Shown here piece after piece: positions 10,498 to 22,177 of a stretch of DNA of 64,000 bases. This DNA comes from Epsilonproteobacteria bacterium tcs-49. Lineage in GTDB: Bacteria > Campylobacterota > Campylobacteria > Campylobacterales > Sulfurovaceae. Location of the stretch: contig LLYS01000003.1 in the NCBI GenBank assembly GCA_002049495.1, positions 124,001-188,000 on the forward strand, given 5' to 3'. Each line of letters opens with the position of its first letter. Positions within the stretch are counted from its first letter, which is position 1. The position numbers and the translations under genes were made by a program. Under the pieces are notes generated by a model that saw nothing but the letters and a program-made list of their open reading frames with translations, had not been told where the DNA came from and made no database searches.

Positions 10498-10554
10498 GCG
10501 ATAAACATGTAACTATTATGAACACTTTTGGAAAAGTTGTTCATTTTTTATCGC
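10498..10554 (-). terminator. Nested stem-loop downstream of the Cache-GGDEF gene
   Basis: Outer arms GCGATAAA/TTTATCGC, inner arms GAACACTTTT/AAAAGTTGTTC. Confidence 0.35.
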
Positions 10555-10567
10555 ATCGGGGGTATGG

Positions 10568-12203
10568 TCAATAACTCAAACGGTCGCGGCCGCTTTTCTT
10601 GGAGCGGTAGAGCAGCTGATCAAGCCGCTTGAAAAACTGTGTTTTACTCTCTTTGGTCTCCAGCTGCGCCAAGCCCAGACTGATGGTCAACTCTCCCACA
10701 TATTTAAACTCATGGCCGCGCACCAGCTCCAGCAATCTGTCCGCAAGGGTTTTCGCATCCTCTTTGTAGGTGGAGGGCATAATGATCAAAAACTCCTCCC
10801 CGCCGTAGCGCCCCAGGGTATCAACGTCGCGGAGCACCCGCTCGACCAGCCGGGTCAGCTCGGTCAGGACGCTATCGCCCACGTCGTGTCCGTAACGGTC
10901 GTTGATCTTTTTAAAATGATCGATATCGTACATCATCACCGAGAGGGGGAGCTTGTAGCGTTTTGCCCGCCGCACCTCCTGTTCTAAAATCTGCATCACC
11001 GAGTAGCGGTTGTGGATCTTTGTCAGCGCATCGGTCGTCGCCAACTTTTCCAACTCCCCCGTCCGCTGGCGGACCTTGTCTTCGAGCGTTTCGTTGAGCA
11101 CTTCGAGTTTACGGGTTTTATCGGCGATATCGATACGGTATTTTTTGAAGCTGCGCTTGAGCATCCTGGAGATAAAAAAGGAGATCAGCAGCGACAGCAG
11201 TGTGATCAACAGCACCTGTACCAGCAAACTGGTATACTCTTTGGTATAGCTTTCATACATGGCAACCTTTTGTTTATCGATCTCTTTATACAGATCCTCC
11301 ATAAAAAAGCCGCTTCCCACGATCCAGTCGCTGTGGGGCAGGCGGTGGACATAGGTGATCTTCGTCCCGTACTCGCCGGTATCGGGGTGGAGGATCACAT
11401 TCCCGTCCATATCCACCACAAAGACGTAGTTTTTGCCGTGGCGGTCGATCTGGGCGATGGAATCCAGTACGTGGCGGTCGGTTTTCTTCGTCGCCGTATC
11501 CAGATACTCCGCGGAACCGAAATACCAATCGTAATGTCCGAAGGATTTCACAAAGGCCACCTGTTCAAACTGCTTGTCCGGATCGGCCCCGGGTTTGGTA
11601 AAAGTATCCCACAAAACCCCTCTCCCCGGCTTTGACAAATTTCGATCTCTTCTAAAATCACGTAGCGTCCCGTAGCGTCTTGAAAGTTGACGATGGAGCG
11701 TCCCCCCCCTCAAGATGGCGCAGGTACTCCGGTGCCAGGTGAAACACCCCCTCAAAATCCAAAATCCAGATAAAGCTCTCCCCCCCGTTCCACTCCAAGG
11801 AGCGCAGCGTAGTGACGATGATATCTTGGATCTGGGCTTTACTCTTGCTGTCTTTATACTTTTCATAGATCGCCGTTGCGATTTTGTGGGCATCCTTTAC
11901 CCGTGTTTTTACGCGGCTCATCAAATCCTGCTTGATAATCGACTTTTGATACGTAATGAGGTCCACCGCGCTGTGGACCTTGGTGCGAACGGCGATCCTG
12001 CGCTCATTGAGCAGGTTTTTTTTGAGATTCGCCAAATTTCTTTCAAAGTTCTCTTTTTGCAAGGAAACCACTAAAAAAGAGATCAGCAGCACCACCGAGG
12101 GGATAAAGATCAAAGGGCCGAAGGCGATAAGGTGCAACAGGTTGTTTTCATGCAGAAATCTCTTCACCGCTTCTCTCCGTTTGAGTTTTTTTGATGGTAG
12201 CAA
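10568..12203 (-). pseudogene. Cache-domain diguanylate cyclase (GGEEF) interrupted by two apparent single-base deletions
   Basis: N-terminal half in ORF 11658-12203, C-terminal half in ORF 10568-11893; the third frame supplies GRSIVNFQDATGRYVILEEIEICQSRGEGF between them; RDVD I-site and GGEEF present. Confidence 0.85.
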
Positions 12204-12354
12204 AACAAAGTCTCAGCGGTGTCTCACGGACCTTTGCCCCGCCGTCTACTCCCGCCCCTTGTCAAAAGTGTGATATTCAAGTAAAATTAAACCCTTGATG
12301 TGATCGCGCCTATCGCGCATAGTGAACATTACCGTTATTGAACAAGGGGTTATT

Positions 12355-13278
12355 ATGAAAATCGTCTATTACCGTTTGGCACTGTTTGCCGCACTGTTGA
12401 GTGCTCCCTTCCATGCCGGAGCACAGGATATCTATACCGTCGGATTCGCCCAGGATACCATGGGCAACGATTGGCGGGTCGCCCAGGTACGTGAAGTAGA
12501 GGAGGGCTTTAAAGATAAAGAAAACATCCGCTTTTTCTATACCAACGGCAAATCCAACACCGCGATGCAGGTGATGAATATCGAGGATATGATCCGCGCC
12601 AACGTCGATGTGATCATCTCCTCCCCGCGCGATGCGAAGGTGATGACGCCGGTTATCGAAAAAGCTTACGACAAGGGGATTCCGGTGGTTTTACTCTCGC
12701 GGACCATCGAAAGTGACAAATACACCACCTTCATCCACCCCAAAAATACGCTCATCGCCAAACAGGCGGCCGATTTTATCGCCGAAAAGCTCGGCGGCAA
12801 AGGAAAGGTGTTCGTTTTACAGCACACCCCCACATCCACCCCGGGAATACGCCGTACCGAAGGCTTTTTTGAACAGATCAAAAAGTATCCCGGCGTCAAG
12901 GTCGTGGATATGAAGGTGGCTAACTCCCTGCGCAGCGAAGCGATCATCCAAACGGAAAAAGCGATCAAGGAGGGGTTGGAGTTTGACGCCATCTACGCCC
13001 AGAGCGATTCCATGGCGATCGGCGCTATCTTGGCCCTCAAACAAAACGGTATCGACCCTAAAGATATCGTCATTACCGGTATCGACTACATCAGCGAAGC
13101 CAGGGAGTTGATCAAAGCCGGAGAACTTGATGCGTCCTACGTGTACCCTACGGGCGGAAAAGAGGGCGTAGAAGCCACGATGAAGATCCTGGCGGGAAAA
13201 TCGGTGCCCAAAGAGATCATCATCCAATCCACCCAGGTAACGAAAGAGAACGTCGACAGCGTAACACCGATCTTTTAA
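12355..13278 (+). CDS. Periplasmic sugar-binding-protein-like (LuxP/RbsB fold) protein
   Basis: Signal peptide MKIVYYRLALFAALLSAPFHAGA; YTVGFAQDTMGNDWR; IYAQSDSMAIGAILALKQNG. Confidence 0.85.
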   Translation: MKIVYYRLALFAALLSAPFHAGAQDIYTVGFAQDTMGNDWRVAQVREVEEGFKDKENIRFFYTNGKSNTAMQVMNIEDMIRANVDVIISSPRDAKVMTPVIEKAYDKGIPVVLLSRTIESDKYTTFIHPKNTLIAKQAADFIAEKLGGKGKVFVLQHTPTSTPGIRRTEGFFEQIKKYPGVKVVDMKVANSLRSEAIIQTEKAIKEGLEFDAIYAQSDSMAIGAILALKQNGIDPKDIVITGIDYISEARELIKAGELDASYVYPTGGKEGVEATMKILAGKSVPKEIIIQSTQVTKENVDSVTPIF

Positions 13279-13290
13279 GCCGGGAGTCCT

Positions 13291-15603
13291 ATGCGGTTTT
13301 TCCACACCATCGGCAGTAAACTGACCCTGCTTGTGGGCAGTGCGGTTTTACTGCCGCTGCTTTTGATTTTGTCCGCCTTTCATCTTTATATGAAAGATAC
13401 CTTTTTGCGGCACAGCAAAGAGGTGTTCTTGCAAAGCTTCCACAACATCTCCGCCGGATTCAACAGCATAGAAAACCAGATGAAAAACGATACGTCGGTG
13501 CTTTCGGAAAATGAAAGGCTGCTTTCGACTCTGCGACTGATCAACCTCTATGAAGACAAGCACGATTACAATCCCGAGCTTTTCGATCAACCCAAAAAGG
13601 ATCTTGCGGCGGTATTGGAGCGGTTTTTGCGCCTCTCCGATGCGGACAGGGTCATGGTATACGACAAAAGCGAAACCCTGGTGGCGTTTAGTATCTACAA
13701 GGATGGGAAAGATCACTATATCAAGGGGTTTAGCAGCTTTGACGGCAGTGCGGAGCAGCTGTATGCCAAAACGGGGCAATCCCCCTGGGAAAGGGTTTCC
13801 TCAAAGGAGGTAGACTTGATCGGTATTCACGATCCGCACCGGCAAAGCTACGGCTACAGGGTAAGCGGGGGGACGCTTAGTATCATCTCCCACCACGGCG
13901 TTACCTTCCAAGGCGACCCCATCGGTACGATCGATTTTCAAAAACGCTTCTCCCCCGCGAAGCTGCAAAGTTTCTCCGCGGCGAACAACGTGGCGCTGAG
14001 TTTTTTCAATACGACGCTTGAAGCCGGCGACCCCGCACCGCTGCTGGAGGAAACGGGAGATTTACAAATCCAAAGCGACGACCACTCCTTTTTTGCCACC
14101 GCCATGATCCCCGGAATCGATGCGAACAGCAGGGTAATCCTGCAAGCGACCACCTCCAAAGCCGACCTTTACAAAACCCTGGAGCAAAGCCGCGACGCCC
14201 TTGCCCTGATTACGCTGGCCTCGCTGCTGTTTGCGGTTTTGCTGCTGTTTTACCTCATCCGCCGCTTTGTAAAAAAGCCCTTTCTTACCCTGATGTACAA
14301 TATCGAAAAGATACGCCAAAAGCGCTATGACGCCCTTGAGGCCGTAGAAAGCAAAGATGAGCTGCAGGTGATCTTCCAAGGGCTCAAGGAGCTCTCCGAT
14401 ACCATCGAAGCCAGGGAGCGGAAACTGGAACACAACCAAAAAAAGCTTTCCGACGCCGTAGCGACCCTCTCGGAGGACAAAAAGATCATCCAGGAGCTCA
14501 AGGAGCGGTTGGAACTGGCGATCAAAGGAGCGAACGACGGCTTGTGGGATTGGGACATCGAAGCAAACAGCGTCTACTTCTCTCCGAGGTGGAAAGCGAT
14601 GCTAGGCTACGAGGACGCGGAGATTCCCAACCGATACGAAGAGTGGGAAAAGCGCATCCACCCCCAAGACAGGGGCGCGACATTAGCGGCACTGAATGAT
14701 TACCTTGCCCGCAAAAAGGACCACTACAGCGTCGAATTTCGCATGCGGCACAAAAACGGTGACTGGATATGGATACTCACCCGGGCCCAGGCGATGTTTG
14801 ATGCGCAGGGTCGCCCCAAAAGAATTGTCGGTTTCCACACCGATATTACCCAGAAAAAAGCCTATGAAAACAATCTGGAGAAACTGGTGGCGCAAAAAAC
14901 AAAGGAAAACATCAAACAGACCAAGCTGCTGCAGCAGCAATCCAAACTTGCGGCTATGGGGGAGATGATCGGGGCGATCGCCCACCAGTGGCGGCAACCG
15001 CTCAATGCGATCAGCATCAACATCGAAAACCTTGAAGAGGATTACGAGGAGGGGCTTATCGACCGCCCCTTTATTGAACAGTTCATCCAAAAGAATAAAA
15101 AAACGATCAACTTCATGTCAAAAACCATCGATGATTTCCGCAACTTTTTCCGCATCGAAAAGCGTACGGAGATTTTTAGTATTCAAGACGCCGTTGAAAA
15201 CACCTACTCCCTGCAAAAAGCGCAGTTACAAAACCACTTTATCGACTTCCGTATCACCGGCAGGGACTTTGCCGTCAAGGGATACAAAAGCGAATTTCAG
15301 CAGGTTATGCTCAATCTGATCAATAACGCCAAAGACATTTTGATTGAGCGGCAGATACAAAACCCCTATATCACTATTCAAGAACCCTGTATCGAAATCA
15401 GCGATAACGGCGGGGGCATCGACAAAGAGGTGATAGAGCGCATCTTCGAACCCTACTTCACCACCAAGGAGCAGGGAAAAGGCACGGGGCTGGGGCTGTA
15501 TATGTCTTTGATGATCATCAAAGACAATATGAACGGCTCAATCGAGGTATCCAACGGTGCCGAGGGCGCAGTATTTAGCGTTTGCTTTCCCTCCCGGACC
15601 TAG
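13291..15603 (+). CDS. Membrane sensor histidine kinase with periplasmic sensor and PAS domain
   Basis: TM-flanked N-terminal region; WDWDIEANSVYFSPRWKAMLGYED PAS; IGAIAHQWRQPLNAISINIENL H-box; ISDNGGGID and GTGLGLYMS ATPase boxes. Confidence 0.9.
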   Translation: MRFFHTIGSKLTLLVGSAVLLPLLLILSAFHLYMKDTFLRHSKEVFLQSFHNISAGFNSIENQMKNDTSVLSENERLLSTLRLINLYEDKHDYNPELFDQPKKDLAAVLERFLRLSDADRVMVYDKSETLVAFSIYKDGKDHYIKGFSSFDGSAEQLYAKTGQSPWERVSSKEVDLIGIHDPHRQSYGYRVSGGTLSIISHHGVTFQGDPIGTIDFQKRFSPAKLQSFSAANNVALSFFNTTLEAGDPAPLLEETGDLQIQSDDHSFFATAMIPGIDANSRVILQATTSKADLYKTLEQSRDALALITLASLLFAVLLLFYLIRRFVKKPFLTLMYNIEKIRQKRYDALEAVESKDELQVIFQGLKELSDTIEARERKLEHNQKKLSDAVATLSEDKKIIQELKERLELAIKGANDGLWDWDIEANSVYFSPRWKAMLGYEDAEIPNRYEEWEKRIHPQDRGATLAALNDYLARKKDHYSVEFRMRHKNGDWIWILTRAQAMFDAQGRPKRIVGFHTDITQKKAYENNLEKLVAQKTKENIKQTKLLQQQSKLAAMGEMIGAIAHQWRQPLNAISINIENLEEDYEEGLIDRPFIEQFIQKNKKTINFMSKTIDDFRNFFRIEKRTEIFSIQDAVENTYSLQKAQLQNHFIDFRITGRDFAVKGYKSEFQQVMLNLINNAKDILIERQIQNPYITIQEPCIEISDNGGGIDKEVIERIFEPYFTTKEQGKGTGLGLYMSLMIIKDNMNGSIEVSNGAEGAVFSVCFPSRT

Positions 15604-16940
15604 GTAAGCACCACCCGGTTTTTGCCCGAGAACTTCGCTTCATACATCGCTTCATCTGCCCGTTTCAACAGTTCCTGAACCCCCTCCTCCGGACGGTAAC
15701 CGGTTACGCCAAAGCCGCAGGTCACCCCCGAAAGATCTGCCGTAATCTCCAGCGCTTCGATCCGGCTGCGTATATTTTCCGCGGTGATGCGGGCATTTTC
15801 GGCGGAGGTACAGGGCAGCAAAACCACAAACTCCTCTCCGCCCCAGCGCGCGATCAGATCCGAACTCCGCAGGTTTTGTTCCACCGACCGCGCCAAGACG
15901 CGCAACACCTGATCCCCTATCAAATGCCCTTTGGTATCGTTGATATGTTTAAAATCATCCACGTCAAAAAGGATCAAAGAGAAGCTGTCGATTCCGTAGC
16001 GGCGAACCTTGTCCATCTCCGCATGCAGACTCTCCTCAAAACGGCTGCGGTTGGGCAGGTTGGTTAAACTGTCCGTTGCCGCCATCACTTTGTACTTATT
16101 GGCCCGCTCATGCAAAACCCGATTAACTTCGCTTAATTCGTTGGCACTGTCTTTGAGGATATCGGCCCAGCGGGAATATACTTTGGCGATGAGCTCCTCC
16201 TGCGTAATCTGCCCGGCGATAGTACCGCGGCTGTCACGTACGATCAAGCGCTTGAACCGCCGTTCCTGGATAAACTCCAGCGCCTCCGAGATGGGGATAT
16301 CCACCCCCACGCTCTGCACGGGGGTACTCATGTAGGTTTTGACCGGCAGGGTCAAATCCCGCTCCTCTCCGAAAAGCTTTACCACGTCCTTTGTGGTCAA
16401 AATCCCCGTCGCTTCCCCCCGCTCGTCCGTCAGAATCACGCAATCGTCGATCCCCTCATCGATCAGCGAAATAACGGACAGGGTCTTTTCCTCCTGGGAA
16501 GCGTATTTAAGCATCGTTTTGATCATCAAATCGCCGATGGTCCGCTTTTGCAGCAGCATCTTGGGATCGATCGTAGCGATCACGTCGTAGTAGGAGATAT
16601 AGCCTTTGAGGTTGCGCTCTTTATCCACGACACAGAGGCAGTTGCTTCTTTTATCGATCAACTCCATGGAACGCACCACCGAATCCTCTTCACCGATACT
16701 TGCAACCGTATCGTATTTGATTTCGCCGATGGGGGTGGAGAAATCGATATCCTCAAGCTTCATCTTGATCAGGTCGTTTACCTTCAAGATACCGAATCGG
16801 GGGTTGGTTTCAGAACAGATAATCACATCCCTGTGGTTGCTGCTATACATCTTTTTAACGGCCAAGCCTATGCTGTCCGTATCGTTGACGGTGACCACCT
16901 TTTTTGTAGCGATATCCTTGATTTTTGGAAACTCCATCAC
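15600..16940 (-). CDS. Multi-CBS-domain diguanylate cyclase
   Basis: Apparently four CBS repeats; RSSDLIARWGGEEFVVLLP with I-site RxxD. Confidence 0.88.
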   Translation of the reverse strand: MMEFPKIKDIATKKVVTVNDTDSIGLAVKKMYSSNHRDVIICSETNPRFGILKVNDLIKMKLEDIDFSTPIGEIKYDTVASIGEEDSVVRSMELIDKRSNCLCVVDKERNLKGYISYYDVIATIDPKMLLQKRTIGDLMIKTMLKYASQEEKTLSVISLIDEGIDDCVILTDERGEATGILTTKDVVKLFGEERDLTLPVKTYMSTPVQSVGVDIPISEALEFIQERRFKRLIVRDSRGTIAGQITQEELIAKVYSRWADILKDSANELSEVNRVLHERANKYKVMAATDSLTNLPNRSRFEESLHAEMDKVRRYGIDSFSLILFDVDDFKHINDTKGHLIGDQVLRVLARSVEQNLRSSDLIARWGGEEFVVLLPCTSAENARITAENIRSRIEALEITADLSGVTCGFGVTGYRPEEGVQELLKRADEAMYEAKFSGKNRVVLT

Positions 16941-17040
16941 GGCTGTACCTTTATCCCTGCACTAAAATTGGCAAAAGTATAACAAAAAAAGTCTTGCGAT
17001 TGTCTCATTTTGTATATATATGAATGTGGGGAAAATCTGC

Positions 17041-17128
17041 TGGCAGAGAGGAAGGGATTCGAACCCTCGATGGCTTGCGCCATACTCGCGTTCCAGGCGA
17101 GCTCCTTCGACCGCTCGGACACCTCTCT
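17041..17128 (-). tRNA. tRNA-Ser (anticodon GGA)
   Basis: AGAGAGG/CCTCTCT acceptor, anticodon loop CTGGAAC, TTCGAAT T-loop, encoded CCA. Confidence 0.93.
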
Positions 17129-17200
17129 ATAATCGTAGTCGTTTTCTAAGGATGTAATCTTATCACATTTTTATGAATTTCCGCTTAGAGATCGGATTTT

Positions 17201-19588
17201 TTACTCCATCGGTTTGGGAGCGGGTTCCCCCAGATAAAACCCTTGGGAGTAATCAATCCCCAGCGATTTGACCGTTTGGTAGACGCCGTCGTCCTTGACA
17301 AACTCCGCGACGGTCTTCATCCCCATCCGTTTGGCAAACTCGTGGATCACCTCGACCGTGACGTGCGCCTGCTCGTCGCGGTCGATATTTTTGATCAGGG
17401 AACCGTCAAGCTTGACGTAGTCGGCTTTAAGCTTCATCAGATAATCGAAGTTGGAATACCCCGTACCGAAGTCGTCGATAGCGATTTGACACCCCATCGA
17501 TTTAGCTTTTTCGATGAAGCCGATCGCGTCCTCATAGTTGTCGATACTTTCCGATTCCACGATTTCAAAGACGAGGCGCTCCCCCACGTCGTATTCTTGC
17601 AGCTTTTCTTCAATGAAGCGTACGATCTGTTCATCGAGAATATCCTCGACGGTAAGGTTGAGTGAAAACTGTACCCCCCTCTTCTCAAACGCGGCAAACG
17701 CTTTCTCCACCATGATCCGCGTCAACCTGCCGTAGAGTTTGGAGCGCTTGGCGATATCGAGAAAGAAAAAGGGCGACACCACTTTGCCATCGGGTTCGAT
17801 AAGGCGCATCAGGCACTCATATTTGGCGATCCTGCCCGTCGCATTGTCGATAATGGGTTGGTAATACGCTACGATGCGATCCTCGTCTATGGCGCTTTTG
17901 AGTTTTTGCAGCCAGAGGATATTTTTCTCATACTGCTCGTTGATCACAAGCTTTTGCGAATAGACAAGTAGATCCTTGCGGTCCTTTTTCGCCAATTTCA
18001 TAGCCATATCCGCGGTCGTAAACAGCTCTGTTTTGTTGCTTTCAAAGGAAAAACTCGCCGTCGTATGCAGATGCAGCGCATTGCCGTTCAGCGTCAGGGC
18101 TTCGTTTTTCATCGTTTCGATAATCTTTTGTACCGCTTTGATAAAATCATCTTTGGCCATCGATCTGTTCAGCAGCGCAAATTCGTCGCCGTTGAGGTGG
18201 TAGACTTCACAACTGTTTTGCGCGAAAAAATCCTGCAGATAGTTGCCAAACTTCCGGATAATACGATCCCCCGTATCATGACCGTAAAAATCATTGATCT
18301 CTCTGAAGTTATCCAGATTCAGCAGCGCCATGGAGGGGGTTTGCTCCTTTGCGATATCGCCCAGCAGCTTCGTGCGGTTGCCCAGACCGGTCAAACTATC
18401 GGTCACCACCGCTTTTTCCAACTTTTGACGCTGCTCGATCAACTCCGTTACGTCGTGACGGATGGCGATATACTCCTCCACTTCGCCCCGCTCGTCCAGC
18501 AGGGGCATAATCACCGAGTCGATCCAGTAGTAGCCGCCGTCTTTTTTGCGGTTTTTTACGATCCCGCGCCACAACCTCTTATGCCCCAACCGGTCCCACA
18601 ACTCTTCAAAGACCGCCTTTGGCATATCGCCGTGTCTGATAATGCTGTGGGGTTTGCCCAAAACCTCTTCGCGCGTAAACCCGCTCACTTCGCAAAAGCG
18701 GTCGTTGACGTAGGTGATCTTGCCGTTGAGGTCGCTTTTTGAAACGATGTTGCTTTCATCCAAGGCGCGCTTGTACTCCTGTATCTTGGCCAGACTGCGC
18801 TCCAACCTGGCGTTTTGCTCCTCCAGGGATCTGTCCTTTTTTTGCAGGGTATCGAGCAACCCGTCGATATCCCTGGCCAAAGAGGAGACTTCGTCGTTGC
18901 CGGACAGCGCGATCCTTTCATCCCCGTTCCCTTTGATAAAGCGCTGCAGAGTCAGGGAGATATGCTTCATCTTTTTGGCGATCAACTGGTAAATGATCAG
19001 ATAGGTTACCAGCAGCGCGACCAGAAAAAACAGCGCGGGCATAAACGCCTGCAGCTTTTCGTCGCTGCTTAGCTGTGCGATGATCCTTTGCGCATCGTGA
19101 TCTTCGTGATATACCGCGATCTCGCCGTTTTGCAGGTGCAGGGGGTAAAAAGCGCTCAATCTTTTCTTAGAGCGTAAAAAGGTCACCTGTCCGTCGTTTG
19201 CCTGCGTCACTTTCGCATGCTGCGCGAACTCTTCGTCGTAAAGGATGTTTTTGATATTTTCCCCCAGCAGCTGCGGATCGGAGGAGTAGATCACTTCCAC
19301 CTCGCTGTTGCTCAAAAACGCGTGCACCAGGTTCTTTTGCCGATTAAGCCGGCTAAAGACCCGGGCCGTCTCCTGCAGCCCCATCTCGGTGATCAGCGTA
19401 CGCAGGATCTCCACCCGCTCCTCGATCCCTTCGCGCTCCACGGCAAAAACGTTTTTTTTCATATTTTCAAGGGAGCGTTCGGAGTTGAAACGGTACGTGA
19501 CCACGCTGACGATCACGGCGATGAGGAGAAAAAGCAGGGGAATCATATAACGGTATTGCAAAGGGGCTCCTGAGACTTTTTTCATCAA
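17201..19588 (-). CDS. PAS-GGDEF-EAL protein with degenerate GGDEF (LNGDEF), probable phosphodiesterase
   Basis: PAS IIRHGDMPKAVFEELW; YHLNGDEFALL; YECLMRL (ExLxR); DDFGTGYSNFDYL. Confidence 0.88.
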   Translation of the reverse strand: MMKKVSGAPLQYRYMIPLLFLLIAVIVSVVTYRFNSERSLENMKKNVFAVEREGIEERVEILRTLITEMGLQETARVFSRLNRQKNLVHAFLSNSEVEVIYSSDPQLLGENIKNILYDEEFAQHAKVTQANDGQVTFLRSKKRLSAFYPLHLQNGEIAVYHEDHDAQRIIAQLSSDEKLQAFMPALFFLVALLVTYLIIYQLIAKKMKHISLTLQRFIKGNGDERIALSGNDEVSSLARDIDGLLDTLQKKDRSLEEQNARLERSLAKIQEYKRALDESNIVSKSDLNGKITYVNDRFCEVSGFTREEVLGKPHSIIRHGDMPKAVFEELWDRLGHKRLWRGIVKNRKKDGGYYWIDSVIMPLLDERGEVEEYIAIRHDVTELIEQRQKLEKAVVTDSLTGLGNRTKLLGDIAKEQTPSMALLNLDNFREINDFYGHDTGDRIIRKFGNYLQDFFAQNSCEVYHLNGDEFALLNRSMAKDDFIKAVQKIIETMKNEALTLNGNALHLHTTASFSFESNKTELFTTADMAMKLAKKDRKDLLVYSQKLVINEQYEKNILWLQKLKSAIDEDRIVAYYQPIIDNATGRIAKYECLMRLIEPDGKVVSPFFFLDIAKRSKLYGRLTRIMVEKAFAAFEKRGVQFSLNLTVEDILDEQIVRFIEEKLQEYDVGERLVFEIVESESIDNYEDAIGFIEKAKSMGCQIAIDDFGTGYSNFDYLMKLKADYVKLDGSLIKNIDRDEQAHVTVEVIHEFAKRMGMKTVAEFVKDDGVYQTVKSLGIDYSQGFYLGEPAPKPME

Positions 19589-19722
19589 TTATAACGAAAG
19601 CTTATCCCACAGCTGTAAAATTCCATTTAGATTTCGGAGATTTCGGCCCTGCTGTCGGGTTTTGCTACATTTGTTGGGGAGGGAGCCCGGAAAACACGCG
19701 GCGTTTCCCGGGGAAAGGGTTT

Positions 19723-20697
19723 TTAAAGGGGTAAAACCCGGATATTTTCATCCAGTTTTTTCTTCAGAATATCTTCGATGGCAAAAAGGGTGCCGGTATT
19801 GGCGCTGGCGCACCCCACACACGCACCGAGGTATTTGATGTAGATATCGATATGGCCGCCGTTTTCCTTGATATCGAGAATCTCTACGTTCCCGCCGTCC
19901 ATGACGAGCATTTCACGGATATTCTCATCGATCACTTTTTCCACCTCTTTGAGCTTTTGTACGATCGTCATCTGCGCAAAAGCCACTTCATGGCTGCTGT
20001 CGGTGGCGTTTTTGATCTTGTCCGCTTCCATCTCCGCTCGGGTTTCACGCAGGATGTCAACGAGATAGATATCGCGATCCTCGTGGCCGCCCGGTTCGAT
20101 ACAGGATTTACAAAACGCACCCGCTTTGGTATAGTCCGTGATCTCTTCGATGGTTTTAAGGTCATTAAGCTTGATCACCTCTTTGATCGTATCCAGACTG
20201 ACTCTGGCACATTCACACACGATATACTCGTTTTCAAAACTCTCCGCATCCACGCCCTTGTAGATCCCCGCGGCTTTTTTGATCACGTCGTAGGCCATCA
20301 CCGAACAGTGCATCTTTTGCGGCGGTACGGCCGGAGTGTCGGGATTGTCTCGCATCGCTTTTTCCACGTCGATATTGGTAATCTTGACCGCTTCGTCGAC
20401 GGTTTTACCCACGCAAAGCTCCGTCATCACGTCGCTGCTGGCGATCGCCGTCCCGCAGCCGAAGGATTTGAACTTCGCTTCTAAAATCTTGTCGGTTTTT
20501 TTATCCACCGCCCAGTACAGGCGCACCGCGTCCCCGCAGCTTTCCGCGCCGAAATCGGCCACGATGAGTTCCGCGCCCATCTCTTCGGCCTGCTCCTCGG
20601 TGATCTCGCCGAGGTTTCGCGGGTTGTTCATTCTATCCACAACTACGTCACTGTACTCATCCCAGATGGATCCTGATATCAAATCGCCTTTTGCCAT
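19723..20697 (-). CDS. nifU: NifU-type Fe-S cluster assembly scaffold
   Basis: IscU-like N-terminus (FGCGTAIASSDVMTE), BFD-like [2Fe-2S] region (CECARVS...CKSC), C-terminal CVGCASANTGT. Confidence 0.93.
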   Translation of the reverse strand: MAKGDLISGSIWDEYSDVVVDRMNNPRNLGEITEEQAEEMGAELIVADFGAESCGDAVRLYWAVDKKTDKILEAKFKSFGCGTAIASSDVMTELCVGKTVDEAVKITNIDVEKAMRDNPDTPAVPPQKMHCSVMAYDVIKKAAGIYKGVDAESFENEYIVCECARVSLDTIKEVIKLNDLKTIEEITDYTKAGAFCKSCIEPGGHEDRDIYLVDILRETRAEMEADKIKNATDSSHEVAFAQMTIVQKLKEVEKVIDENIREMLVMDGGNVEILDIKENGGHIDIYIKYLGACVGCASANTGTLFAIEDILKKKLDENIRVLPL

Positions 20698-20855
20698 AAT
20701 CTACTCCTGTTTATTCTGTTTTTATCTCTTTATCACCTTTTTGCCGGGCCTAGCCCGCCAAAAATTCCCTTTTCTAAAGCCTCGCCCTTGGCTCGGCTCC
20801 ACTTACGAAAACGGCAAAGCCGCTTCTTCGTTTCGCAGTTTAAAACCTGTTTTAT

Positions 20856-22061
<1,206 letters not shown>

Positions 22062-22177
22062 CTACTTTCTTTCGGTTTTTGTAAGAATACAGAAAAATCG
22101 CATTGTTTTTCTTGATTTAGGACAATTTTTATCCTATTACCTTCTCGAATGGTATTGAGTTTTTACTTAAATATCTC

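Noticed and set aside
11661-11680. Near-tandem 10-bp repeat CGTAGCGTCC/CGTAGCGTCT beside the Cache-GGDEF frameshift
   Set aside because: In the restored frame it encodes FQDATGRYVI, which fits a Cache domain, so the duplication appears native and is not the lesion.
16937-17122. 61-aa ORF MSERSKELAWNASMAQAIEGSNPFLSAS
   Set aside because: This is the familiar spurious translation of a tRNA-Ser gene.
19628-19722. GC-rich imperfect hairpin downstream of nifU (CCCGGAAAACACGC...GCGTTTCCCGGG)
   Set aside because: Imperfect arms; plausibly a terminator but too weak to report as a feature.
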